Shown here: one piece after another, positions 38,061 through 46,394 of the stretch | Layout of the letters: the number at the start of each line of letters is the position of its first letter | Numbering within the stretch: the stretch's first letter is position 1 | DNA from: Mycolicibacterium aromaticivorans JS19b1 = JCM 16368 | GTDB taxonomy: Bacteria > Actinomycetota > Actinomycetes > Mycobacteriales > Mycobacteriaceae | DNA: 64,000 nt | Direction: 5' to 3' | NCBI RefSeq assembly: GCF_000559085.1 | Contig: NZ_JALN02000001.1 | Coordinates: forward strand, 5,270,001-5,334,000 | The notes under the pieces: generated by a model | What the model was told of the DNA's origin: nothing | The model's input: the letters and a program-made list of their open reading frames with translations, nothing else | Database searches by the model: none | Translations under genes and position numbers: made by a program

Positions 38061-39914
38061 ATGGACCGCGGCCATGTCGATGCACCCGAGGGTCTGCTTC
38101 GGATCGAAGACTGCCTGGACGCCGACGGGAACGTCGTCTTACCGGCGGGCGTGACGCTGATCTCGTTGATCGACCGCAACATCGCGAACGTCGGCGACAC
38201 CGTCGCCTACCGCTACCTCGACTACAGCCGCTCGGCCCAACCGGCGGTCTTCGAGCTGACCTGGACGCAACTCGGTGAACGCCTGCGCGCGATCGCGGCC
38301 CATGTACAGCGCAGCGCTGCGCGCGGTGACCGGGTCGCCATATTGGCGCCCCAGGGGCTGGACTACATCACCGGATTCTTCGCCGCGATAAAGGCGGGAA
38401 CCATCGCGGTGCCGCTGTTCGCTCCTGAATTGCCCGGCCACGCCGAACGTCTCGACACCGCGCTCGGTGATTCGCAGCCCGCCCTGGTGCTCACCACTGC
38501 GGCCGCCGCTGACAGTGTGCGCGGGTTTCTGGCCAAGCTGCCATCGGCCCGGCAACCGCGGCTGCTCGTCATCGACGACATTCCCGATTCCTCTGGCGCC
38601 GACTTCGTCGAGACCGTTGTCGACGTCGACGACGTGTCGCATCTGCAGTACACGTCGGGCTCCACCCGGCCGCCGGCCGGAGTGGAGATCACCCACCGGG
38701 CCGTTGGCACCAACTTGATCCAGATGATCCTGTCGATAGACCTGCTCGACCGAAACACCCACGGCGTCAGCTGGTTACCGCTGTACCACGATATGGGCTT
38801 GTCGATGATCGGCTTCCCGACGGTGTACGGCGGACATTCCACCCTGCTGTCCCCGACCGCCTTCATCCGCAGACCGCAACGCTGGATCCGGGCGCTCTCC
38901 GATGCGTCCCGGGACGGCCACGTCATCACCGCCGCACCGAATTTCGCATACGAGTGGACCGCCGCACGCGGCGTTCCCGACGCCGGTGACGACATCGACC
39001 TCAGCAACGTGGTGATGATCATCGGGTCCGAACCGGTCAGCGCCGACGCCATCACCACGTTCTCCGAGGCGTTCGCGCCGCATGGTCTGCCACCGACGGC
39101 CTTCAAGCCGTCCTACGGCATCGCCGAGGCCACCTTGTTCGTCGCGACCATCGCACCGACCGCACAGCCCACCGTCATTCGCCTGGACCGCGAGCAGTTG
39201 GCGCAGGGAATCGCGCAGGAGGCCGGCGAGGGCGCCGACGCGGTCACCCAGGTGTCGTGCGGCCAGGTGGCTCGCAGCCTGTGGGCGGTGATCGCCGACC
39301 CGGCGACCGGCGGAGAACTGCCCGACGGCCGCATCGGTGAAATCTGGTTGCACGGCAACAACGTCGGCCGCGGCTATTGGGGGCAGCCGCAGGAAAGCCG
39401 GCGGGTCTTCGGGGCGAAGCTCACGCACCGGCGGTCCGAGGGCAGCCACGCCGTCGGCGTGCCCGCCGACGGCGTCTGGTTGCGCACCGGCGACCTCGGC
39501 TTCTATCGCGGCGGCGAACTCTACGTCGCCGGGCGCCTCGCCGACATCGTGGTGCTCGACGGCCGGACGTTGTATCCGCACGACATCGAGCAGACCGCCG
39601 CGGATTCCTCATCCCTTGTCCGGCGCGGGTACGTGGCGGCTTTCACCGTTCCGGCAAACCAGATGCCCGGTGCGACAACGCAAGACACCACAGAGCAGCT
39701 GGTGGTCATCGCCGAACGGGCGGCAGGCACCAGTCGCAGCGACCCGGCGACGGCGATTGCAGCAATCCGGTCGGCGGTGTTCCGGCGCCACGGTGTCGAG
39801 GCCGCCGATGTGCGGCTGCTGCCCGCGGGCGGCATTCCGCGCACGACCAGCGGCAAACTGGCCCGGCGGGCCTGCCGCGCCGAATACCTCTCCGATGCGC
39901 TGCGGTTGCGGTGA
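38061..39914 (+). CDS. Fatty acyl-AMP ligase (FadD, FAAL type)
   Basis: A 617-residue adenylate-forming enzyme: HLQYTSGSTRPPAGV (residues 195-208, AMP-binding P-loop), SWLPLYHDMGLSMIGFP, FKPSYGIAEATLFVA, and WLRTGDLGFYRGGELYVAGRLADIVVLDGRTLYPHDIE. The last two patterns are those of FAALs, which make acyl-adenylates for polyketide synthases, not acyl-CoA. No polyketide synthase or acyl carrier gene is adjacent. TACACT (38049-38054) lies six bases before the ATG: leaderless. The PheC-like gene begins four bases after its stop. Confidence 0.9.
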   Translation: MDRGHVDAPEGLLRIEDCLDADGNVVLPAGVTLISLIDRNIANVGDTVAYRYLDYSRSAQPAVFELTWTQLGERLRAIAAHVQRSAARGDRVAILAPQGLDYITGFFAAIKAGTIAVPLFAPELPGHAERLDTALGDSQPALVLTTAAAADSVRGFLAKLPSARQPRLLVIDDIPDSSGADFVETVVDVDDVSHLQYTSGSTRPPAGVEITHRAVGTNLIQMILSIDLLDRNTHGVSWLPLYHDMGLSMIGFPTVYGGHSTLLSPTAFIRRPQRWIRALSDASRDGHVITAAPNFAYEWTAARGVPDAGDDIDLSNVVMIIGSEPVSADAITTFSEAFAPHGLPPTAFKPSYGIAEATLFVATIAPTAQPTVIRLDREQLAQGIAQEAGEGADAVTQVSCGQVARSLWAVIADPATGGELPDGRIGEIWLHGNNVGRGYWGQPQESRRVFGAKLTHRRSEGSHAVGVPADGVWLRTGDLGFYRGGELYVAGRLADIVVLDGRTLYPHDIEQTAADSSSLVRRGYVAAFTVPANQMPGATTQDTTEQLVVIAERAAGTSRSDPATAIAAIRSAVFRRHGVEAADVRLLPAGGIPRTTSGKLARRACRAEYLSDALRLR

Positions 39915-39918
39915 TCTT

Positions 39919-40707
39919 ATGCGGCCGTTGACCTTTGGCGCGCTCGCAATCACCGTGGCGCTCACCGCCTGCGTCGCGCCGGCGGTCGCCAGGGCCGGCG
40001 GCCCGGCCATCCTGAAGGTCTGCACCACCGGCGACTACCGACCATTGACTTACCGCGACCCGGCGACAGGACAGTACAGCGGGGTCGACATCGACATGGC
40101 CGCCGATTTGGCCCAGCATCTCGGGCGCACCGCGGTGTTCGTGCCCACGACCTGGTCGACGCTCGTGGCGGACCTCACCTCACCGGGGCGATGCGATATC
40201 GCGATGGGCGGGATCACCGACACCCCCGAGCGCCGCCGTGTCGTCGACGTGACCCGGCCCTACCTGGCCGGCGGCAAGACCGCGCTGGTCCGGGCCGCCG
40301 ACACCGAGCGGCTCGCCAGCATCGAGCAGATCAACCAGCCTGGTGTGCGTGTCATCGAGAACAACGGCGGCACCAACGAGCAGTTCGCCCGCACACACCT
40401 GCCCGAGGCGCAGCTCATCACCTGGCCGGACAACACCACCATCTTCGATCAGCTCGCGGCCGGCGGCGCCGACGTCATGGTCACCGACGCCATCGAAGCC
40501 ATCTACCAGTCGTCGCTGCACCCCGAGTTGGTAGCCGAGCACCCCGCGGATCCCTTCACCTCCGAGGCGAAGGCGTATCTGCTGCCCAAGGGCAGCCCCA
40601 TCGCTGCCGCGACCGATGCCTGGCTGGCCGGTGCGCTCCGCGACGGCACCTACGCCGGCAGCTACGAACGGTGGTTGCACGTGCCGGCACCCGACCCGCC
40701 GAGTTAG
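39919..40707 (+). CDS. Exported PheC-like (cyclohexadienyl dehydratase / solute-binding) lipoprotein
   Basis: A 262-residue periplasmic-binding-fold protein with a short signal ending in lipobox LTAC (Cys18). Its core is far closer to cyclohexadienyl dehydratase PheC than to amino-acid-binding proteins: VCTTGDYRPLTYRDP, IAMGGITDTPERRR, INQPGVRVIENNGGTNEQFA and DNTTIFDQLAAGGADVMVTDAIEA, with a Glu193 in the place of the catalytic acid. PheC converts prephenate or arogenate to phenylpyruvate or Phe. It could be that enzyme at the cell surface or a solute receptor. No permease gene is nearby. It follows the FAAL gene in an apparent operon. Confidence 0.78.
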   Translation: MRPLTFGALAITVALTACVAPAVARAGGPAILKVCTTGDYRPLTYRDPATGQYSGVDIDMAADLAQHLGRTAVFVPTTWSTLVADLTSPGRCDIAMGGITDTPERRRVVDVTRPYLAGGKTALVRAADTERLASIEQINQPGVRVIENNGGTNEQFARTHLPEAQLITWPDNTTIFDQLAAGGADVMVTDAIEAIYQSSLHPELVAEHPADPFTSEAKAYLLPKGSPIAAATDAWLAGALRDGTYAGSYERWLHVPAPDPPS

Positions 40708-40710
40708 GGT

Positions 40711-41484
40711 TCAGCGGCCCTTCCACTGCGGCTTTCGCTTCTCTCGCCATGCCTGCAGGCCTTCGCCGACGTCCTCGGTGGCGCCGGCTACCCTGCGCAT
40801 CACCTCGCCGAAGCGCACCGACTCGATCCAGCCCATGTCGGCGGTCCGCCAGGCCACTTCTTTGGTGGCTCGTTGCGCAAGCGGGGCGGCTTCGGTCAGG
40901 GTTCTGGCCCACGCCTGGGCCTCGGCCTGCAGGTCCTGGGGTTCGACGAGCTTCCACACCAGCCCGATCTCCTTGGCCCGCTCGGCGCTGATGGGCTTGC
41001 CGGTGAGCAGCAGCTCCATGGCGTTGGCCCAGCCGACGCGGTGCGGCAACCGAATGGCACCGACGATGGTCGGCACGCCGAGCGACACCTCGGGGAAACT
41101 GAACGTGGCTTCGGTCGATGCGATCACAAAGTCGCAGAACAGGACTCCGGTCACCCCGTACCCGACGCAGGGACCGTGCACGGCGGCGATCGTGGGCTTG
41201 AAGAGTTCCATGCCGGACTCGAACGAATTGATCGTCGGCTTCTCCCAGAAGGTCCCGCCGAAGGTGCCCACCGAGCCCTCGCCGTCCTTGAGATCACCAC
41301 CCGCGCAGAAGACGTCGCCGTTGGCGGTCAGAATTCCCACCCAGGCCTCCTCCTCGTCCCGGAACCGATCCCACGCGGCATTGATGGCCTGGCGGAGCGG
41401 GCCGTTGATGGCGTTGCGGGCTTCGGGCCGGTTGAGGGTGATCGTCGCGACGTGTTCTTCCAGGTGATACGTGACGAGGCTCAT
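40711..41484 (-). CDS. Enoyl-CoA hydratase/isomerase family protein
   Basis: A 257-residue crotonase-fold protein: ITLNRPEARNAINGPL, oxyanion-hole segments FCAGGDLKDG and VHGPCVGYGVTGVLFCDFVIAS, and FSFPEVSLGVPTIVGAIRLPHRVG. The usual catalytic Glu near the last motif is not evident, so hydration is not certain and another crotonase reaction is possible. It is convergent with the PheC-like gene (3-base gap). Confidence 0.85.
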   Translation of the reverse strand: MSLVTYHLEEHVATITLNRPEARNAINGPLRQAINAAWDRFRDEEEAWVGILTANGDVFCAGGDLKDGEGSVGTFGGTFWEKPTINSFESGMELFKPTIAAVHGPCVGYGVTGVLFCDFVIASTEATFSFPEVSLGVPTIVGAIRLPHRVGWANAMELLLTGKPISAERAKEIGLVWKLVEPQDLQAEAQAWARTLTEAAPLAQRATKEVAWRTADMGWIESVRFGEVMRRVAGATEDVGEGLQAWREKRKPQWKGR

Positions 41485-41519
41485 TGCTGCACTCTAGTTT
41501 CGGCCGACGCCGCCCATGC

Positions 41520-42320
41520 TCAGTCGCGCGGGCGGGTGCCCGTGCGGGCCGCCGGATTGGCGACCGCGGTGACCATGCTGGTGCCGAATGCACCCGCATC
41601 GTCGAAGAGGGTGGCGCTGCCCACCGACACTCCGTTCTCGGCGAAGTGGGTGTCGGCTTGCACGCCGATGAAAACACCGCGGGGCAACCGCGACAGGGCC
41701 ACCGTCAGGTCCCCGTTGAGGTAGCCGATCTCACCGGTGCCCAGATTGGTCACCAGGTTCGCGGCGGCCTCGGCGACCACCGCCGCACGGACGAAGGGCG
41801 TCGCCTGCAGACCGGCCACGGCGTCAAGACCGCCGTAGTACGCGCGCTTGCGTCCGGCAGTGCTCTGGTCCCCGGCGTCGGACGGTATGCCGACGGCCCG
41901 TGCGGGCACGGGGTCCGTCCCATCCGGTGTATGAGAAAGCCGGTATTGCAACAGAGTTGCGCGTGCCACGATCCAGTCGTCCTGGACGATGTCGCATTCG
42001 GCGGTACGCATGCGGTTTCCGTGCCGGATCAGCCGGGTTTGAGTATGGGTGGGAACGGCACGGGCAGGTTTGAGCAGGTCGAGCGTCAGCCGGGTGGGCA
42101 GGTATCCGACGCTGCCGTACTTGCGTTCCAGCGTCGATGCCGCGAGCCCGGCGATCGCCTGACCGCTGAGCAGACCCTCGCTCCCGGATGCCGCCGCCGA
42201 CGGGGTGGGACGGAAGATGCCGTTTCCGTGCTGGACGAAATACGCTGGGCGGATACCGATTGTGCCGGAAGCCGCTGCCGTGCGCTTTGACAAGACCATG
42301 CCGCTGTTCACCGTTGTCAT
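41520..42320 (-). CDS. Thioesterase-like (acyl-CoA thioesterase, hotdog) protein
   Basis: A 266-residue double-hotdog protein: IRPAYFVQHGNGIFRPTPSAA, SGQAIAGLAASTLERKYG, PTRLTLDLLKPARAVPTHTQTRLIRHGNRMRTAEC, and a second half ending FIGVQADTHFAENGVSVGSATLFDDAG. This matches the mycobacterial thioesterase-like (4HBT_3-type) family; the substrate is unknown. The ATG at 42320 sits directly after GAAGG, so the GTG three codons in may be the true start. It is downstream of the nitrile hydratase genes on the same strand with a gap of 140 bases. Confidence 0.75.
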   Translation of the reverse strand: MTTVNSGMVLSKRTAAASGTIGIRPAYFVQHGNGIFRPTPSAAASGSEGLLSGQAIAGLAASTLERKYGSVGYLPTRLTLDLLKPARAVPTHTQTRLIRHGNRMRTAECDIVQDDWIVARATLLQYRLSHTPDGTDPVPARAVGIPSDAGDQSTAGRKRAYYGGLDAVAGLQATPFVRAAVVAEAAANLVTNLGTGEIGYLNGDLTVALSRLPRGVFIGVQADTHFAENGVSVGSATLFDDAGAFGTSMVTAVANPAARTGTRPRD

Positions 42321-42460
42321 CCTTCGAGTTGGGGAGCCGCCGCTTGCTTGACGGCTCACCAGCCAACTATGACCCGGCGGGGCTTCTTGCCATATCCACC
42401 GATCGGCCGCAACACAGGATGAATGAGCTGTCCACCGATCGGGGGACACGCCCGCTGGTG

Positions 42461-42796
42461 TCAGGCCTCCAGGCGGGTGCGGACGGCGGAAAGTCGTTGC
42501 TGCAGTTCGTCTTCGGTGATGACGCCCCGGGACAGCAGCGAGTGCGCCAATGAGACCAGCTGGCTCTCGGGGTAGGGCAGGTCGGAATACACGGTGGCCG
42601 ACAGATCGTCCTCTTCGTCGCGGCGTTCTTTGAAGGTCGGGAGGTCGGTCGCGCACGCCGCGTGATCCAGTGCGTCACAGAGCCCGTCGAGGCTGGTCTT
42701 CCACGGCGGCACGGGGTTTTCCACCCCATATTTGGCGGCCATGACCGGCCAGACCTGGTTGCGGTCGACGATCCGTTGTAAAGGCTCGGGTTTCAT
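42461..42796 (-). CDS. Nitrile hydratase accessory protein / beta-N-terminal-like
   Basis: A 111-residue helical protein that resembles the N-terminal domain of nitrile hydratase beta subunits and the accessory (activator) family: LPYPESQLVSLAHSLLSRGVITEDELQQRLSAVRTRLEA. Activators in this place insert the metal and help oxidise the active-site Cys. Alternatively it is a third structural subunit, as in thiocyanate hydrolase. The start ATG overlaps the alpha-subunit stop by four bases, so it is coupled to it. Confidence 0.8.
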   Translation of the reverse strand: MKPEPLQRIVDRNQVWPVMAAKYGVENPVPPWKTSLDGLCDALDHAACATDLPTFKERRDEEDDLSATVYSDLPYPESQLVSLAHSLLSRGVITEDELQQRLSAVRTRLEA

Positions 42797-43503
42797 TCGC
42801 CGACCGGATGCATGGCGGGGCGGGTGGCGGTGATGACATTGGTGGTCACCCCGGGCTTCGGCAGGGCGACGCCGATCAGACAGTCCCGGGTGATGATCTC
42901 GGTCAGCTGGTCTTCGCTCCAGCCGTCGGTGCCCTCAGGTCGCATGGGCATGACCATGAAGCGGTGCTTCTGATTGGAATCCTGGACACGGACTTCGATG
43001 TCGTCAGAGAGGTAGAGGCCGAACTCGGCGAGAACCTGTCGGGGCCAGCGCACCAGCCGCCGACGGTAGTTCGGTGTGCGGTACCACTCGGGGGAGTTGC
43101 CGAGGATGGGCCGCGGATAGCAGGAGCAGAGGGCGCACACGATCACGTTGTGCACGGCCGGGGTGTCTTCGAGGATCTGGAATGCGGTGAAGTCGCTGGG
43201 GGTGCCGAAGCCGGTCGGCTCGAGCCAGTCCACCCCGACCTCCTTGCTGGCGGTCATCGGTTCGGCGAGGGCGAGGGCTTTGAAATCGGGATCCAGCCAG
43301 GCGCGGGCCACCAGGCGAGCCGCCGGCGTCGGGCCGATCTGCTCGGCGAACTCGGTGAAGCGGCGGTGCTCCTCGGCGGTGAAAATGCCCTTCTCGATGC
43401 ACAATTCGCGCAGCGCGATCTCGAGCACCTCGAAGTCGGTGATCTCATCGACCATCGGCTTGACGGTGCGGGCGTGGTCGTGGTCGTGGCCGTGGTCGGT
43501 CAT
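42793..43503 (-). CDS. nthA: Nitrile hydratase alpha subunit-like, atypical VCALCSC metal site
   Basis: A 236-residue protein of the nitrile hydratase alpha / thiocyanate hydrolase gamma family. The metal motif is VCALCSC (residues 122-128), with ligands Cys123, Cys126 and Cys128 and the Ser127 backbone. The third position is Ala124, where Co enzymes have Thr and Fe enzymes Ser. Downstream WYRTPNYRRRLVRWPRQVLAEFG and GTDGWSEDQLTEIITRD are as in the family. The N-terminus is His-rich (His4, 6, 8, 10), perhaps for metal delivery. It lies between the beta gene and the accessory gene, all on one strand. Substrate unknown: nitrile or thiocyanate-like. Confidence 0.88.
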   Translation of the reverse strand: MTDHGHDHDHARTVKPMVDEITDFEVLEIALRELCIEKGIFTAEEHRRFTEFAEQIGPTPAARLVARAWLDPDFKALALAEPMTASKEVGVDWLEPTGFGTPSDFTAFQILEDTPAVHNVIVCALCSCYPRPILGNSPEWYRTPNYRRRLVRWPRQVLAEFGLYLSDDIEVRVQDSNQKHRFMVMPMRPEGTDGWSEDQLTEIITRDCLIGVALPKPGVTTNVITATRPAMHPVGE

Positions 43504-43515
43504 GTCCGTCCGTTC

Positions 43516-44352
43516 CTATGCGGGCTGAAGCCAGTGCTCGGGGATTTCGGTGCGCAAGCTGTCGCTGTCCGGGCCGTTGAAGTCGTCCCACAGCTCGGAC
43601 ATGCTGAATTTGACGACGTAGAACCATTCGGGCTTGGCGTCGGGGATGTCCCACGTCTCGTCCTCGGCGGCCGGACTCTCATAGGCCACCGCGTCGATGA
43701 CGCCCGCGGCGCCGCGGACATACTCGGGGGTGCGGGTGTAGAACAGCACCGGCAGTTCGCGCACGACGACGGCGTCGCCGACCTTGAACCTCGGCTCGCC
43801 GGCCTTGCCTGCGTACACCTGCGGGTCGCCCTTCCCCTGGGCGTGCACGATGTGACTGTTGCGCTTGACCTGCGATCCGTCGCCTTCGAATCTGGGCTTG
43901 GCCGCCAGCGCCTTTCCTTCCAGGCCGCCGGCGTAGCGCTCCTTGACCTCCGCCATCCGCTCGGTCAACTCGGTGAGGCCGATGTGGTGCTTTTCGATCA
44001 GGACCCGGGCCACCGACAGCAGCCAACGGCCGTAGTACGGGAAGCCGAGGTAGACGGCGCGCTGGACGTCGACGTTGCCGATCCGCCGCCGTTCCTCGGA
44101 GAGCCAGATTCCGCGCCACGCGAGCACCTCGCAGATGACGTACGTCATGTGCTCCCAGTACTCGTAGTCCTTGTTCTCGTACTTCATCGGAGCGTCCGGT
44201 TCGCCGCCGACATCGTGCACCGGCTTCATGTAGGCGACGAACCTGGCGTGGTCGAGCAGATCCGGGGTGGGAGCATCAGGCAGTTCCGGATACGCGGACT
44301 TTAGCCGTGCCACCAAAGCGAGCTGGTCGGCGCGTTCGGCAGCAGTGCTCAT
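43516..44352 (-). CDS. nthB: Nitrile hydratase beta subunit-like
   Basis: A 278-residue protein. The N-terminal helical part has KPVHDVGGEPDAP (the nitrile hydratase beta start, HDxGG) and YYGRWLLSVARVLIEKHHIGLTELTERM. The C-terminal SH3-like barrel has FKVGDAVVVREL and FYTRTPEYVRGAAGVIDAV. It pairs with the alpha subunit to form the hydratase. AAGGGG precedes the ATG at 44352. A perfect CAGAC-A-GTCTG palindrome (44478-44488) lies in the gap to the methyltransferase gene and could be an operator. Confidence 0.88.
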   Translation of the reverse strand: MSTAAERADQLALVARLKSAYPELPDAPTPDLLDHARFVAYMKPVHDVGGEPDAPMKYENKDYEYWEHMTYVICEVLAWRGIWLSEERRRIGNVDVQRAVYLGFPYYGRWLLSVARVLIEKHHIGLTELTERMAEVKERYAGGLEGKALAAKPRFEGDGSQVKRNSHIVHAQGKGDPQVYAGKAGEPRFKVGDAVVVRELPVLFYTRTPEYVRGAAGVIDAVAYESPAAEDETWDIPDAKPEWFYVVKFSMSELWDDFNGPDSDSLRTEIPEHWLQPA

Positions 44353-44495
44353 TGAAGGCCCCTTGGTGTGGCTGTGCACAACTCCAACAAGGACCCAACG
44401 TAGCACCCGAAACCCTTGCGGGCAGCCGAAACGGCCTCATCGGCGAAAGGCGTTGCGATTCAGCGGCTCTGACAACCCAGACAGTCTGCCGGGCC

Positions 44496-45011
44496 TCAGG
44501 CATACCCCAGCGCCGTGTTCTCGGCGCGAATCCGCACGGTCAGCACCGCAGCGTTGGCGATGCTGAAAACGATCGCGGTCACCCAGGCCGAATGCACCAT
44601 CGGCAGCGCAGCCACTTCAGCTGCGACGGCCGTGTAGTTCGGGTGATGCAGCCATCGGTACGGTCCATTGCTGACCAGGGGAGCTCCCTTGATCACGATC
44701 AGCCGGGGGTTCCAGTGCTTGCCGAGCACGGCCACACACCACCAGCGCACCACCGTGCTGGCCACGACGACGGCCACCATCGGCCAACCGAGCCACGGCA
44801 GGAACGGACGGTGCTGGGTCGCCACCTCGGCTACGCACGACGCGAGCAGCACGGTGTGCATCGTCACCATCGCCGGATAGTGTCCACGTCCAAATTCTCT
44901 GCCGCCCTGGGAAAACGACCATCGGGCGTTGCGACGTGACACCACCAACTCGACGAGCCGCTCCACTGCGATCAGCAGGATGAACAGGTAGTAAATACTC
45001 ACCTCGCTCAC
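44496..45011 (-). CDS. Isoprenylcysteine carboxyl methyltransferase-like membrane methyltransferase
   Basis: A 171-residue protein with about four membrane helices and the ICMT-family core VIKGAPLVSNGPYRWLHHPNYTAVAAEVAALP (cut here: SNGPYRWLHHPNY is the cofactor-binding signature). The GTG start overlaps the stop of the type III polyketide synthase gene by four bases. In Streptomyces SrsAB and in mycobacterial polyketide-quinone clusters, such an enzyme methylates the phenolic product of a neighbouring type III synthase. The same role is likely here. Confidence 0.87.
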   Translation of the reverse strand: MSEVSIYYLFILLIAVERLVELVVSRRNARWSFSQGGREFGRGHYPAMVTMHTVLLASCVAEVATQHRPFLPWLGWPMVAVVVASTVVRWWCVAVLGKHWNPRLIVIKGAPLVSNGPYRWLHHPNYTAVAAEVAALPMVHSAWVTAIVFSIANAAVLTVRIRAENTALGYA

Positions 45012-46114
45012 CAACCCAACAGCAGCAGCTCGAAGCTGAAGCCAGGCCCCATCGCCAGCATCAGCCCCAGCGAACCCGCCGTGGGGCCGTCGGCGACGGT
45101 GCGGTCGAGGACGTCGAGAACCGATGCCGAGGAGATGTTGCCGTTGTCCCGCATCGACTGCCAGCTGTGCCGCAGCGCCTCCGGTGGCGTGCCGATCGCG
45201 TTGTGCATGGCGTCGAGCACCTTGGGCCCGCCGGGGTGACACACCCAGGTCGATATGTCGGCGGTGGCCAATCCCTGGTCGGCAAGGAACCGGTCGACCT
45301 CGTCGCGCAGATGGTCGTCGGCCATCTTCGGGACGTCACGCGACATCACCAGCTGGAATCCGCTGGAGCTGACGTTCCAGCCCATGACGTCGACGGTGTC
45401 GGCGAACAGCCTGCTGCGGGTCGCCAGAATGCGCGGGCCCGGATGAAGGGGGAGCCCGGCCGGCACCCGATCGGCGCCGGCGGCGACGACGGCCGCCGCG
45501 CCGTCACCGAATAGGCACACACCGATCAATGCGGGGATCGATGTGTCGTCGCGTTGCAGCGTGAGGGAACACAGCTCCACCGACAGCAGCACGGCGACCT
45601 GATCGGGGAAGCCGCGCAGGTAATCGTGCACTCGGGCCAGCCCGGCCGCACCGGCCACGCAACCGAGCCCGAACAACGGGATGCGTTTGACGTCGGGGCG
45701 CAACCCCACCGCTGACGCGATCCGGGCATCGATGGTCGGCACCGCCACCCCTGTGCTCGACACCGTCACGATCGCGTCGACCTCGTCGGGACGTACGTGT
45801 GCGGCGTCGAGCGCTCGCCGCACGGCCTGCTCACCGAGCTCCGCGGCCACCTCGAGGTACGCCGCGTTGGCCTCGGTGAAACCGGTCAGCCCCGAGTAGC
45901 GCTCCAACGGCAGTGCCAGGCTGCGGTATTCGACCCCGCTGCTGGCGGCGAACCGCGCGAAGCCGGGTTCGGCGAACGAGGTGAGCTGGGCTGACACCTC
46001 GTCCTGGTTGTACCGATGTTCGGTGAACGCCACCGCGGTGCCGGTCACGCGCGGGTCGCCGTGTCGGCGAACCGTGATCGGGTTCATGGATTCAGTAAAA
46101 ATTGTATCTGTCAT
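45008..46114 (-). CDS. Type III polyketide synthase
   Basis: A 368-residue chalcone-synthase-fold enzyme with the full catalytic triad: Cys152 (PLFGLGCVAGAAG), His293 (WVCHPGGPKVLDA) and Asn326 (RDNGNISSASV). Mycobacterial relatives (PKS10, PKS11, PKS18) use long fatty acyl starters to make alkylpyrones, resorcinols or quinone precursors. The coupled ICMT-like gene points to a methylated lipid phenol or quinone. The first codons are AT-rich (MTDTIFTE). An ATG ten codons in is an alternative start. Confidence 0.92.
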   Translation of the reverse strand: MTDTIFTESMNPITVRRHGDPRVTGTAVAFTEHRYNQDEVSAQLTSFAEPGFARFAASSGVEYRSLALPLERYSGLTGFTEANAAYLEVAAELGEQAVRRALDAAHVRPDEVDAIVTVSSTGVAVPTIDARIASAVGLRPDVKRIPLFGLGCVAGAAGLARVHDYLRGFPDQVAVLLSVELCSLTLQRDDTSIPALIGVCLFGDGAAAVVAAGADRVPAGLPLHPGPRILATRSRLFADTVDVMGWNVSSSGFQLVMSRDVPKMADDHLRDEVDRFLADQGLATADISTWVCHPGGPKVLDAMHNAIGTPPEALRHSWQSMRDNGNISSASVLDVLDRTVADGPTAGSLGLMLAMGPGFSFELLLLGW

Positions 46115-46394
46115 GGCCGCTATAGCGCGTGAATGCGATTCTCAATTCCGCGTGGACCCGCTGCGGTGAAATATCGCACAGCGCGGCGGATTATCGTCGA
46201 AGTGGCGGTATAAGCACAGTTCAAGCGCGTTTTCTTATGCCCAGTCGCGTAATGGGTAAATGCGGGCTGAGAATTCCCAGGAATGTGTCCGAATCTTGTA
46301 GCGAATTGAATACCGGCTGCGGGTGCACTGGGAATCCCCGGAACCAGTGAACGTTTTCCGGCAACATTTCGTGCACGGTCGAAAAGGCTCCGGC
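46115..46394. other. AT-rich 280-base intergenic region
   Basis: No gene is supported between the type III synthase start and the Tex stop. The region is clearly poorer in G+C than its surroundings. It includes poly-T/poly-A stretches such as TTTTCTTATG and AAAAATTG near the synthase start, so it probably holds the promoter and upstream elements of the polyketide operon. Confidence 0.5.
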
